54,192 nucleotides of DNA from positions 1-54,192 of the forward strand of contig CACYXH010000042.1 of assembly GCA_902778245.1 (NCBI GenBank), in the 5' to 3' direction. This stretch comes from an uncultured Lachnospiraceae bacterium. GTDB taxonomy: Bacteria > Bacillota > Clostridia > Lachnospirales > Lachnospiraceae. The notes beneath the pieces were generated by a model. That model ran no database searches. It was not told the origin of the DNA and saw nothing but the letters and a program-made list of their open reading frames with translations. The position numbers and the translations under genes are program-made. Below are positions 43,197 through 52,046 of this stretch, piece after piece (the stretch's first letter is position 1; every line of letters starts with the position of its first letter).

Positions 43197-43300
43197 CGGA
43201 GACAGGACCGTTACACTAAGCATTTATTGCATAAACATAGCTTTCTGAGGAAAGCTATGTTTATGCAAATTATGCTTTTAGTGCAACGGCCCGGTCTCCG
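43197..43300 (-). terminator. Terminator of rpoD; palindrome copy C
   Basis: A 104-base hairpin: CGGAGAC outer arms, CCGTT-CACTAA / TTAGTG-AACGG, then TTGCATAAACATAGCTTTC against GAAAGCTATGTTTATGCAA with a CTGAG-type tip. On the minus strand it ends in TTGTTTTTGC, as an intrinsic terminator should. It shares the CACTAA, TGCATAA and ATAG modules with copies A and B. Confidence 0.75.
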
Positions 43301-43335
43301 TCTCATACTACCTTGCCCGTTTTATTTTTCTTTCC

Positions 43336-44478
43336 TTATGCCAGAAAATCTTTCAGTCTCTTGCTTCGGGATGGATGGCGGAGTTTTCTCAGTGCCTTTG
43401 CCTCAATCTGGCGGATCCGCTCCCTGGTAACATTAAACTCCTTCCCCACTTCCTCCAGCGTTCTGGCACGGCCGTCTTCCAGGCCGAATCGCAGGCGTAC
43501 TACCTGGCGTTCCCTTTCCGTCAAAGATTCCAATGCGGTACTCAGTTCCTCCCGCAGCATGGAGAATGTGGCAGAATCCGCCGGGGATAATACCGTATCG
43601 TCCTCAATGAAATCACCAAGATGACTGTCATCCTCCTCCCCAATGGGGGTATCGAGAGACACCGGATCTCTGGAAATCTTCAGCACCTCCCGCACTCTGG
43701 ATACCGGAACATTCAGACGCTCCGCAACCTCTTCCGGGGTAGGTTCTCTGCCCAGTTCCTGCAGGAGTGTCCTGGTCATCCGCAATGTCTTATTGATCGT
43801 CTCCACCATATGCACCGGCACACGAATGGTTCTTCCTGTGTCTGCAATACCGCGAGTGATCGCCTGACGGATCCACCAGGTGGCATATGTACTGAATTTA
43901 TAGCCCTTCGTATAATCGAACTTGTCCACGGCCTTCATCAGCCCCATATTTCCCTCCTGAATCAGATCCAGGAAGGGCATACCGCGGCCCACATATTTCT
44001 TCGCAATACTGACCACCAGGCGCAGATTGGCCTCCGTCAGCTTCTTTTTCGCCTCTTCATCTCCCTGCTCCACACGTTTAGCCAGCTCTACCTCTTCCTC
44101 GCTGGTAAGCAGCGGAACATTACCGATCTCCTTCAGATACATGCGCACCGGGTCTTCCGTACTGACTCCTTCCAGTACGTCCACATCGTCAATAATTTCG
44201 ATTTCCTCTTCCTCATTTAACATAAGTTCATCATCATCTGTCTCAAGAAGAAGATCATCGGGGGCTTCATCCGGCGCCTCATCCGGAGACTTTCCCTGAA
44301 GAACGTCCACATTATGCTTCTCCAGATATTCCAAGATGTCGTCCATCTTATCTTCGGTCAATTCGATACCATCAAACGCTTTGAGAATCTCATCATACTC
44401 CAGAGTATTCTTTTTACTCTTGGCCAGTTCCAGCAGACCCGCAAGAGATTTTACAAATTGTTCCTGTGCCTCGTTCAT
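43336..44478 (-). CDS. rpoD: RNA polymerase primary sigma factor RpoD (SigA)
   Basis: 380 aa. A short region 1.1 (~1-75) and an acidic linker ([18 protein letters not shown]) come first. Region 1.2-2 follows ([43 protein letters not shown]), then region 3 and region 4 ([37 protein letters not shown]). It is the housekeeping sigma factor. dnaG, its common partner, is not adjacent; clpX lies 70 bases upstream on the same strand. Confidence 0.96.
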   Translation of the reverse strand: MNEAQEQFVKSLAGLLELAKSKKNTLEYDEILKAFDGIELTEDKMDDILEYLEKHNVDVLQGKSPDEAPDEAPDDLLLETDDDELMLNEEEEIEIIDDVDVLEGVSTEDPVRMYLKEIGNVPLLTSEEEVELAKRVEQGDEEAKKKLTEANLRLVVSIAKKYVGRGMPFLDLIQEGNMGLMKAVDKFDYTKGYKFSTYATWWIRQAITRGIADTGRTIRVPVHMVETINKTLRMTRTLLQELGREPTPEEVAERLNVPVSRVREVLKISRDPVSLDTPIGEEDDSHLGDFIEDDTVLSPADSATFSMLREELSTALESLTERERQVVRLRFGLEDGRARTLEEVGKEFNVTRERIRQIEAKALRKLRHPSRSKRLKDFLA

Positions 44479-44548
44479 ACAATCGTTCTCCTTCCAGTAT
44501 CTTTAAACATAACATTTTTGGCTGTTTCTGTCAATGCTGCCATCCATT

Positions 44549-45970
44549 TCATCCTTCCAGACTCGGCGTACCTCTCATCGTAATGACCGGACCGCCGGTA
44601 TGCTCGATATAGTCCCGGGTGATCAATACCTGTCCGATACTGTCATCCTTTGGTATTTCGTACATAATATCCAGCATAAATTCCTCGATGATGGCCCGCA
44701 GCGCTCTGGCTCCGGTCTTTCGCTCCATGGCTTTCTCTGCGATCGCTTCCAGGGCACCGTCCTCAAAATCCAGCTTTACCTCATCCAGCTCCAATAGCTT
44801 CTGGTACTGTTTTATAATCGCGTTTTTAGGCTCTTTTAAAATCTTCACCAGCATCTCCTTGCTGAGACTTTGCAGGGCAAATACCACTGGCAGCCTGCCG
44901 ATAAATTCCGGTATCATACCAAATTTTCGAATATCTTCCAGAGTCACTCTGGAGAGCAGATCCGGATCCTTATCGTACTTATCCTTCAGATCAGATTGAA
45001 AGCCTATAGCTGCCTGTTTGTTCAGACGTTCCTTCATGATTTCCTCCAGGCCTGGGAATGCTCCTCCGCATATAAACAAGATATTCTTTGTATTTACAGT
45101 GGTCATAGGCACCATGGCGTTTTTGCTGGAAGCGCCCACCGGAACCTCGACTTCACTGCCCTCTAAGAGCTTCAGCATCCCCTGCTGCACGGATTCTCCA
45201 CTCACGTCCCTCTGATTGGTATTTTTCTTTTTTGCGATTTTATCGATCTCATCGATGAAAACAATTCCCCGTTCTGCCTTCTCCACATCATTATCCGCGG
45301 CCGCCAACAGTTTAGAGATCACGCTTTCAATATCATCCCCGATATATCCTGCCTCTGTCAGGGAAGTGGCATCCGCGATGGCCAGAGGCACGTCCAACAG
45401 ACGAGCTAATGTTTTCACCAGATACGTTTTCCCACAGCCTGTGGGCCCGATCATCAGCATATTAGACTTGTCAATTTCAATCTCGTCCATGGTGTTGGTG
45501 AATACCCGCTTATAATGATTGTACACCGCCACAGAAATCACTTTTTTTGCATGCTCCTGTCCAACCACATAATCATCCAGGCTTGCCTTGATCTTGTGGG
45601 GCGCCGGAATTTGCCGGATATCAAACACTTTTTGCGGTTTCTTATCCTGTTTCTTCTTTTTTAACTGCTGCTGTTTTGGAATACCGCCGGGCAGATCATT
45701 CAAATTGATAAAACTGATATTCGGTATATTCTGAAAATTGGACAGGTTCTGAAGATTCAACATATCCTTAATCTCCGGACGGTTCATTGTGTCCATGGAT
45801 TTTTGCATACAATCCGGGCAGATGGTCATGCCGCCGGGCAGTTCGATCATCTTGCCCGTCTTACTTTCCGTGCGCCGGCACATAAAGCAGACTTTCTCGT
45901 AAGTATTATCTTCCGTATTCTCTGTATGGGCTTTATTTTCCGTATTTTTCAGTTCTTCCTGATTCTCCAT
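44549..45970 (-). CDS. clpX: ClpX-type AAA+ unfoldase lacking the RKH loop
   Basis: 473 aa. An N-terminal zinc-binding domain (Cys28, Cys31, Cys51, Cys54) is followed by a ~60-residue linker longer than usual. The AAA+ module has Walker A GPTGCGKT (175-182), pore-1 loop GYIG (209-212; usually GYVG), Walker B IVFIDE (236-241), and the ClpP-contact tripeptide IGF (322-324), so ClpP docking is likely. In standard ClpX the region before NILFICGGAF carries GGRKHPQQ; here (residues 278-290) it is VGASSKNAMVPMT, without RKH, which normally helps bind ssrA-like substrates. No clpP is adjacent. This suggests a second ClpX with different substrates. Confidence 0.9.
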   Translation of the reverse strand: MENQEELKNTENKAHTENTEDNTYEKVCFMCRRTESKTGKMIELPGGMTICPDCMQKSMDTMNRPEIKDMLNLQNLSNFQNIPNISFINLNDLPGGIPKQQQLKKKKQDKKPQKVFDIRQIPAPHKIKASLDDYVVGQEHAKKVISVAVYNHYKRVFTNTMDEIEIDKSNMLMIGPTGCGKTYLVKTLARLLDVPLAIADATSLTEAGYIGDDIESVISKLLAAADNDVEKAERGIVFIDEIDKIAKKKNTNQRDVSGESVQQGMLKLLEGSEVEVPVGASSKNAMVPMTTVNTKNILFICGGAFPGLEEIMKERLNKQAAIGFQSDLKDKYDKDPDLLSRVTLEDIRKFGMIPEFIGRLPVVFALQSLSKEMLVKILKEPKNAIIKQYQKLLELDEVKLDFEDGALEAIAEKAMERKTGARALRAIIEEFMLDIMYEIPKDDSIGQVLITRDYIEHTGGPVITMRGTPSLEG

Positions 45971-45984
45971 GTTCCTTTTCCTCT

Positions 45985-47232
45985 TTACTGCAATGTGACA
46001 GACCCGGCCTGCTCTTGGTAAATTCCACTCCTACCGGTCACATATCTGACTTCAATCGTCTCACCCGAGCGGTAGTAACCAAGCTGCTCTGCCAAAGTTT
46101 CTACACTGTCGATGGCAACGCCGTCCCACTCTGTAATAATATCCCCGGGTTCGATGCCCGCCAGATCCGCCGCCGAACCTGCCTGAACTTCCGTCACATA
46201 TGCCCCGGACGGGATATCATAAAGGAACTGCGCCTGAGCGGACACATTTTGCGCCCGGATCCCTAAGCTTCCCTGTTCCCCGGATTCCACTTTTTCTCTG
46301 GGGACACGATTCATCAGTTCTTCTAGGATCGGCTTGGCTTCATTAATGGGGATAGCGTATCCCATGCGCTCCGCGCCGCTGGAGGCTGCCTTCGCTGAAT
46401 TGATCCCGATCACCTGACCTTTATCATCAAGCAGCGCGCCGCCGCTGTTTCCAAAATTAATGGCCGCGTCCGTCTGGATGTAGGTCTGAGTCGTCCCATC
46501 CACTGTCAATTCCCGGTCTACGGCGCTGACGATTCCTGCTGTCACTGACTGTCCATAGCCCAGCGCATTACCGATGGCAATGGCTTTCTGTCCTACCGCC
46601 AACGCATCAGAATCCCCTAACACTGCTATACGGATCTTGGACAATACCTGTTGCGGAATCGCGTCTATACTGATACTCACTACCGCCAGATCCTTTGAAA
46701 CATCGCTCCCCTTTATTTTTGCCTCCACAACTGTGTTATCCTCCGCTCCCACACTGAAGCTGACAGATAGGGAGGAGGCATCCTCTATCACATGATAATT
46801 GGTAGCGATCAAAAGTTCCGTATCATTTTGCCCGATGATGATGCCCGATCCCGCACCCTCGCTGGGTATCTGGACTCTGCCGTAGAAAAAAGATTCCACC
46901 GTCTGCACGGATTCACTGGTGATCGCCACAATACAGGGCATCGCAGCTTCCACTACATCAGAAACATCCAGCGAACCCCTCACCCGATCGGTGTTATTCT
47001 GACTTGCTGAAAGAGTGTCTGCCTGTTCTACCGGTTTCTGATTCTGGATTGTCTGTGATTGCTCCAGATACATATCTGCGGTAAACGCCGCCCTGTACCT
47101 ATCCTGGAAAGAGTAGTACAAACTTCCCAACACAAGAGCAATTACCACCCCCAGCGCCATCAGGCCCGCGACAGATGATCTCTTTTGCCCCTTATTTCTG
47201 TTTTCCTGATCAAAATTCCAATTATTATCCAT
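45985..47232 (-). CDS. HtrA/DegP-like membrane serine protease
   Basis: 415 aa S1C protease. A membrane helix at ~22-42 anchors the enzyme outside the cell. The trypsin-like domain has catalytic His147 (ATNYHVIED), Asp181 (SKDLAVVS) and Ser263 (FGNSGGAL). One C-terminal PDZ domain follows (~320-405, with GAYVTEVQAGSAADLAG). The role is quality control of misfolded exported proteins, often under envelope stress. It is 14 bases upstream of clpX on the same strand, so two proteolytic proteins may be co-expressed. GT2 genes lie upstream. Confidence 0.92.
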   Translation of the reverse strand: MDNNWNFDQENRNKGQKRSSVAGLMALGVVIALVLGSLYYSFQDRYRAAFTADMYLEQSQTIQNQKPVEQADTLSASQNNTDRVRGSLDVSDVVEAAMPCIVAITSESVQTVESFFYGRVQIPSEGAGSGIIIGQNDTELLIATNYHVIEDASSLSVSFSVGAEDNTVVEAKIKGSDVSKDLAVVSISIDAIPQQVLSKIRIAVLGDSDALAVGQKAIAIGNALGYGQSVTAGIVSAVDRELTVDGTTQTYIQTDAAINFGNSGGALLDDKGQVIGINSAKAASSGAERMGYAIPINEAKPILEELMNRVPREKVESGEQGSLGIRAQNVSAQAQFLYDIPSGAYVTEVQAGSAADLAGIEPGDIITEWDGVAIDSVETLAEQLGYYRSGETIEVRYVTGRSGIYQEQAGSVTLQ

Positions 47233-47287
47233 AATAAATCACTCCTGGCACATTTCTCAAATGTGTTCAGTGTAGCAGGTAAATGTG

Positions 47288-48223
47288 TCAAAACTGTGTA
47301 TCATTTTCGCTCCAATAACTGGGATTCATGGTACATCTTCGAATCAACGCACCAGGCAGTCTCTTATACTGTTTTCCCAAGCGGTATCCCAGATATTTAC
47401 AGCCGCTCTGCCACACCAGTGAAACAATGAGCCATGGTTTTCCAGCCCGCAGCAGTTTTCCTGCCGTCTGTTTTACCAGGCGTATCCCCTCGGACTCCGA
47501 TGCAGCCATTTCGAAGATTTCCGGATGGTCCGCCTGAGAGACCCCCAGATCAAAATTGCGCCTGAGCTGCTGACATCCCGTATAATTATGGGAATGAATC
47601 ACCCTTGCATCAGCACAGTAGGCGATCTTATAATCCGCCAGAATCAGCTTTCCTGCAAAAATCATATCTTCATTGAAAATGGTTTTTTTCTCAAAGCCTC
47701 CCTGTTCCAGATAAATACTGCGCCGATAGGCGGCACAAACATTGGAACAGAAAAAGGTTTTAATACCCATCGTCTCCAGGTCATCCTTTGACTTGATCCT
47801 GCTCTCGGCTCCGTAATTAAACTCTCTGGTGCACTGCTCCAGATAATTGCAGTCTTTTGCCGGAAGCTGTCTGGCATAAGCTGCTCCCACCATCGGATCC
47901 GCAAAAGGCTTTATCAGTTTCTCCAGTAAATGCCCATCTGCAGGCACGGCGTCCATAGTCATAAACACACAAAGATCGGTATCCGCCATCCGGGCGCCCA
48001 TATCTCTGGTGCCACCATGATCAAACTCTTTTTTAGAGATATGACAAACCTTCACATTTGAAATATTTTTCAGGGCTTTCTCATGAAAGTACTGCTGTTC
48101 CGTGTTTATGATCAGAACCTGTTCCGGCAAAACCGTCTGCTTTGTCAGCCGTTCAAGAAGTTTTGGTAGTTTTTCATCTGGCTTGTAGGTCGGTATGATC
48201 ACGGTCACCGTAGGATGCTTCAT
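47288..48223 (-). CDS. Glycosyltransferase family 2 (rhamnosyltransferase-like)
   Basis: 311 aa GT-A enzyme. VTVIIPTYKPDEKLPKLL opens the nucleotide-binding fold, MTMDAVPAD holds the DxD-like site, and EFDHGGTRDMG is typical of the rhamnosyltransferase subgroup. The FNEDMIFAGKL acidic motif lies late in the fold. The ATG follows the LCP gene's stop directly (TAA-ATG). Probably adds a sugar to the surface polymer built by the neighbouring genes. Confidence 0.88.
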   Translation of the reverse strand: MKHPTVTVIIPTYKPDEKLPKLLERLTKQTVLPEQVLIINTEQQYFHEKALKNISNVKVCHISKKEFDHGGTRDMGARMADTDLCVFMTMDAVPADGHLLEKLIKPFADPMVGAAYARQLPAKDCNYLEQCTREFNYGAESRIKSKDDLETMGIKTFFCSNVCAAYRRSIYLEQGGFEKKTIFNEDMIFAGKLILADYKIAYCADARVIHSHNYTGCQQLRRNFDLGVSQADHPEIFEMAASESEGIRLVKQTAGKLLRAGKPWLIVSLVWQSGCKYLGYRLGKQYKRLPGALIRRCTMNPSYWSENDTQF

Positions 48224-49582
48224 TTATTGAACTCCCGTATTGTAGATAATCTGATTGCTGATCTCCTGCACTGTCTGAGAAGGTACATAGTTTGCCTCTC
48301 CAAACAGAAACGAATGCAGCTTTGTCACATTGTTTGCCAAATTCACAGGCACCACACAGTCCCCCGCATAAGAATCGTTGATAGGATACTGGTCAAATGG
48401 AAAACCGGTATTTTCTCCCAGGGTATAACTCCCCATGCCGGTCAGAAGTTCGATGAGTTCTGTGTTACTCAGGCTGGTAGAGATACTGGGCATCATGGTA
48501 TCCGCCAGGGACATCAGCGTAGGCAGGCCCTGGGATTTTGCTTTCTCAAAAATCTTTGTCAGCACGGTTCTCTGGCGTTCCGTGCGTTTAAAATCATACC
48601 CGTCTGTGTAACGGATACGGCAATAAGCCAGAGTCTGAGTTCCGTTCAGATGCTGATATCCGGCGGAAGTCACCAGAACCGGCTCCGCGCCTGTCACTGC
48701 GTAGTTCTCCTCCTGATAACCGTTGATCCACTGTATCTCTTCCTCTGTTACATCCAGGTCGATGCCGCCGATGAGATCCACAGCTTCCACCACAGCATTA
48801 AAATTCACTGTCACATAATCCGTAATATCCAGATCAAGATTTTTATTCAGCATATTGATGGAACGCTCCGGTCCGCCAAAAAAATAACACTCCGTTGCCT
48901 TGCGGAACTCTCCGTTGGTATTATCCAGATAGGTATCCCGGTATACGGAAACCATCTTCACTTCCTTGGTGCTTTTATTAATGCTGCAGATTACGATGGT
49001 ATCACTGTGGCTATCCTTTGTCAGTTGTCCCTCGCGGGAATCCACCCCGTAGATAACAATATTCCGGTAGTCGCTCTGAACTCCGATCCCGTCATTGATG
49101 AGGATGTTCTTCAAACTCACGCGATCCATTTTGCCAAGTTTTACTGCCGCAAACAATCCCATTGCCAGGAATAGAAGCACAATGAGTTCAACCGCGAACA
49201 AAATCTTTTTCTTTTTTCTTTTCTTCTTTTTCACAGGAGCTGTATACATGGGCTGTCCCTGACCTGCGTAATACTGCTGCTGGGGATCGCTGTAGCCGCC
49301 CTGGCCATTATAATATTGCTGCGGGCCGCCGTAGCCGTTCTGGCCATTATAATTCTGCTGTGGGCCATAGCCGTTCTGGCCATTATAATTCTGCTGTGGG
49401 CCATAGCCGTTCTGGCCATTATAGTTCTGCTGTGGGCCATAACCGTTCTGACCATTATAGTTCTGCTGTGGGCCATAACCGTTCTGACCATTGTAGTTCT
49501 GCTGTGGGCCATAACCGTTCTGACCATCACAGTTAGTGTGTCTGGTGTAATTTATACCCGGATTCCATGTTCCCTCTGTCAT
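48224..49582 (-). CDS. LCP (LytR-CpsA-Psr) family ligase with N-terminal tandem repeats
   Basis: 452 aa. The start has GGAGGAG 8 bases upstream. Residues 20-106 are a Gly/Asn/Gln/Tyr-rich repeat region on the cytoplasmic side, followed by a basic patch (KKKKRKKKK) and a membrane helix at ~128-148. Outside lies the LCP domain (~170-400), with NIVIYGVDSREG, KMVSVYRDTYL, and YCRIRYTDGYDFKRTERQR. LCP enzymes move undecaprenyl-phosphate-linked polymers to peptidoglycan. Neighbouring glycosyltransferases make that substrate. Confidence 0.92.
   Translation of the reverse strand: MTEGTWNPGINYTRHTNCDGQNGYGPQQNYNGQNGYGPQQNYNGQNGYGPQQNYNGQNGYGPQQNYNGQNGYGPQQNYNGQNGYGGPQQYYNGQGGYSDPQQQYYAGQGQPMYTAPVKKKKRKKKKILFAVELIVLLFLAMGLFAAVKLGKMDRVSLKNILINDGIGVQSDYRNIVIYGVDSREGQLTKDSHSDTIVICSINKSTKEVKMVSVYRDTYLDNTNGEFRKATECYFFGGPERSINMLNKNLDLDITDYVTVNFNAVVEAVDLIGGIDLDVTEEEIQWINGYQEENYAVTGAEPVLVTSAGYQHLNGTQTLAYCRIRYTDGYDFKRTERQRTVLTKIFEKAKSQGLPTLMSLADTMMPSISTSLSNTELIELLTGMGSYTLGENTGFPFDQYPINDSYAGDCVVPVNLANNVTKLHSFLFGEANYVPSQTVQEISNQIIYNTGVQ
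49265..49525 (-). repeat. 36-base tandem repeats inside the LCP gene
   Basis: Five copies of a 12-codon unit, GQNGYGPQQNYN (residues 20-79), nearly identical at DNA level, followed by two degenerate copies of 13 and 14 codons. The copy number is likely to vary between strains through slippage and could be miscounted in assembly. Confidence 0.85.
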
Positions 49583-49620
49583 AATGCATACTCCTCCTAA
49601 CCTTATTTAACTCCTATGCC

Positions 49621-51048
49621 TCAATAAGCATTCTTATTAACAAATCCCTTAAACACTGTGAGCATCAGTATCTTCACATCAAGCCCCAATGTCCAGTTTT
49701 CTATATAATAGATATCATGCTCAATCCGTTTCTTAATCGAAGTATTTCCGCGATAACCATTCACCTGAGCCCAACCGGTCATCCCCGGCCGTACCTGATG
49801 CTTCACCATATAACGTGGTATCTCTTCCCTGAATTTTTCCACATACTGTGGGCGCTCCGGCCGGGGTCCCACCAGGCTCATGTCCCCTTTTAGCACATTA
49901 AACAGTTGGGGAAGTTCATCGATGCTGGTCTTTCGGATCAGCTTGCCTATCCCTGTTACCCTTGGGTCGTTTCTGGTGGTCCAGCCCTGCTTCTCTTCGC
50001 TGGGCTTTTGTACCTCCATGGAGCGGAATTTATACATACAGAATGTGCGATTATGCAATCCCACCCGAACTTGAGTGAAGATAAGGGGACCCGGGGAAGT
50101 CGCTTTGATGGCAATGGCCGTCAGCAGCATTAACGGAGAAAACAGCACAATACAGATCAGGGAACCCACAATATCCATGGTTCGCTTCACCATCATGTTA
50201 AAGGTATTGGTCAGTGGCACATGACGGATATTGATGACCGGAAGCCCCAGCAGATCCTCGGTATAAGGCCTTGTGGGAATAATGTTCATGTAATCCGGAA
50301 TAAATTTCGTGTGAACACCGGACTTTTCACAAGTAGCCACGATCTGCTGCAGTTTGTAATATTCATTCAATCCCAGTGTAATAGCGATCTCATCCAGCTT
50401 ATTTCTGGAAAGCATCCGTTCCAGGTCTCCGGTATTTCCGATAACCTCCACGTTTTTGTAAATGGTGCCGGGGCTCGCCATGTCATCCAGAATTCCGTTG
50501 ATCTGGTAGCCCCATTGGGGATTCGCCGCCACACGGTCAATAAATTCCCGGGCCGCAAGGCTGTAGCCCACCAGAATCATGTGTTTTAGATTCATGCCCC
50601 TGCGCCGAAGGTTCATCAAAACGATCCTGATCAAATTCCGTTCGATCACTGTCATAAAGAAATTGATCCCGATAAACCACACGATCATCGGACGGGAAAA
50701 ATCAGGCTGATTGATCAGATACAGAACACCCAAAAAAATCAGCATTCCGATCATGTTGGCGCTGAAGATATTCCCGGCCTCCAGCCGTCTTCCCTGCACC
50801 CGTTTCGGCGTGTAAAGGTTAAATGCATAGTATAAAAGCAAAAAACCGGGAATCAGAAATACCAGCGCAAACAGGTATGTCTGCGCCGGAAGTGTCCCGG
50901 CTTTATCCTTTACAAAAATATGAATCTGTATATACCATGCAATAATATAGGAGAAAGCAATTACCAGCGCATCAATCAATACATGCAGCCGGTTAAAATG
51001 TTTCTGGTTATCCTTAATCAATTTCTGAACCTCCGAACTACGTTCCAC
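49621..51048 (-). CDS. Polyprenyl glycosylphosphotransferase (undecaprenyl-phosphate sugar-1-P transferase)
   Basis: 475 aa. Four or five membrane helices (~23-135) are followed by a CoA-binding-like domain (~150-260) and the bacterial sugar transferase domain (~285-475). The latter has KRTMDIVGSLICIVLFSP, the FRSM motif, TSIDELPQLFNVLKGDMSLVG and RPGMTGWAQVNGYRG. It starts the repeat unit by moving sugar-1-phosphate (often glucose or galactose) to undecaprenyl phosphate, as WcaJ/CpsE do. Its start lies inside the end of the upstream GT2 gene (31-base overlap). Confidence 0.92.
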   Translation of the reverse strand: MERSSEVQKLIKDNQKHFNRLHVLIDALVIAFSYIIAWYIQIHIFVKDKAGTLPAQTYLFALVFLIPGFLLLYYAFNLYTPKRVQGRRLEAGNIFSANMIGMLIFLGVLYLINQPDFSRPMIVWFIGINFFMTVIERNLIRIVLMNLRRRGMNLKHMILVGYSLAAREFIDRVAANPQWGYQINGILDDMASPGTIYKNVEVIGNTGDLERMLSRNKLDEIAITLGLNEYYKLQQIVATCEKSGVHTKFIPDYMNIIPTRPYTEDLLGLPVINIRHVPLTNTFNMMVKRTMDIVGSLICIVLFSPLMLLTAIAIKATSPGPLIFTQVRVGLHNRTFCMYKFRSMEVQKPSEEKQGWTTRNDPRVTGIGKLIRKTSIDELPQLFNVLKGDMSLVGPRPERPQYVEKFREEIPRYMVKHQVRPGMTGWAQVNGYRGNTSIKKRIEHDIYYIENWTLGLDVKILMLTVFKGFVNKNAY

Positions 51049-51974
51049 CAGAGTTCAAGCTGTATCCTCAAATAGTTTTTCAGATACCGAGGCTGAAAAA
51101 CTACCTTATCTTCCTTTTTCGACATTCTAATACCATTCCGCAGTCCTGTCAAATACTGTTTCAGAAAACCTCGCCTGGCAAAAAATGCAATCTTGATCAA
51201 ATATCCGATCAACAGAAAGGGTATGTTTATGACTACCTGCAGCGCAGGCATATTTTTATAGATCAGATAGACACTGTTTCTGGAGGAGTGAAGTACCTTA
51301 AACTCATTGTACGCGGATCCGCTGGTGGCGCTTCCTGCATGGTACACCACTGATGCAGGAATATACCGGTTTTCATAGCCCCGGATCCTCGCCCGATAAC
51401 CCACGTCAATATCCTCCAGATAGGCAAAATGCTTCTCGTCAAAAAGGCCAATTTCATCAAATATGCAGCGCCGGTAAATGGCCGCTCCCGCGCAGGACGC
51501 AAAAATACGTCTTTCCCTGTCATACTGTTTCCCTGGCTTTCCCTTGCCAGCCGCAAAAGCCCACCCCAGAGCGCAGTAGTAATCACCTGCGTCATCCAAA
51601 AGCTCCGGTTTCTTTAGCTGGAGCATCTTGGCCCCGCAGGAAAAACAGCGTGGATGACCCTTGATAGCTTTCAGAAGTTCTCCCACAAACGCTCTGTCGC
51701 AGACCGTATCATTATTCAGCAAAATTACATATGGCGTATCCGAGAGCCGGATACCCTCATTCACCGCCCTGCAAAACCCGGTATTGGAAGGAAACCGGTG
51801 GATTTGCACTTCGGGAAATTTCTCCCTTACGTAGTCGACACTGCCGTCCGAAGAGCCGTTGTCGATGAGGATGGTTTCAAATCCCCGGAAGTCCTGTTGC
51901 CTCAGCGAAGACAGACAGGCCTCCAGGTATGCCATTCCATTCCAATTCGGTATTACCACCGTTACTTCCCCCAT
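51018..51974 (-). CDS. Glycosyltransferase family 2
   Basis: 318 aa. The start MGEVTVVIPNWNG at 51974 has AAAGGG 9 bases upstream; an ATG at 51995 is also in frame but lacks a ribosome site. The fold shows NNDTVCDRAF with the DxD-like acidic residues, ILIDNGSSDGSVDYV, and LFDEKHFAYLEDIDVGYR. A C-terminal hydrophobic stretch (~240-262) suggests membrane attachment. It is of the rhamnosyl/RfbF-like GT2 group and belongs to the surface polysaccharide cluster. Confidence 0.9.
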   Translation of the reverse strand: MGEVTVVIPNWNGMAYLEACLSSLRQQDFRGFETILIDNGSSDGSVDYVREKFPEVQIHRFPSNTGFCRAVNEGIRLSDTPYVILLNNDTVCDRAFVGELLKAIKGHPRCFSCGAKMLQLKKPELLDDAGDYYCALGWAFAAGKGKPGKQYDRERRIFASCAGAAIYRRCIFDEIGLFDEKHFAYLEDIDVGYRARIRGYENRYIPASVVYHAGSATSGSAYNEFKVLHSSRNSVYLIYKNMPALQVVINIPFLLIGYLIKIAFFARRGFLKQYLTGLRNGIRMSKKEDKVVFQPRYLKNYLRIQLELWWNVVRRFRN

Positions 51975-52046
51975 CTGCTGTACCCTTTCTGTCATTATTC
52001 CAGATGCTGTCCCGAGCCTGGTTTCTTTAAGGAAACACAGAATGAA

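Noticed and set aside
12607-43300. CRISPR array from the repeated palindromes
   Set aside because: The copies are 10 kb apart and differ in length; there are no regularly spaced repeats, spacers or cas genes in the window.
49231-49600. Overlapping repeat-rich ORFs on both strands in the LCP gene
   Set aside because: These are frame shadows of the 36-base tandem repeat, which keeps all frames open; they have no ribosome site or domain.
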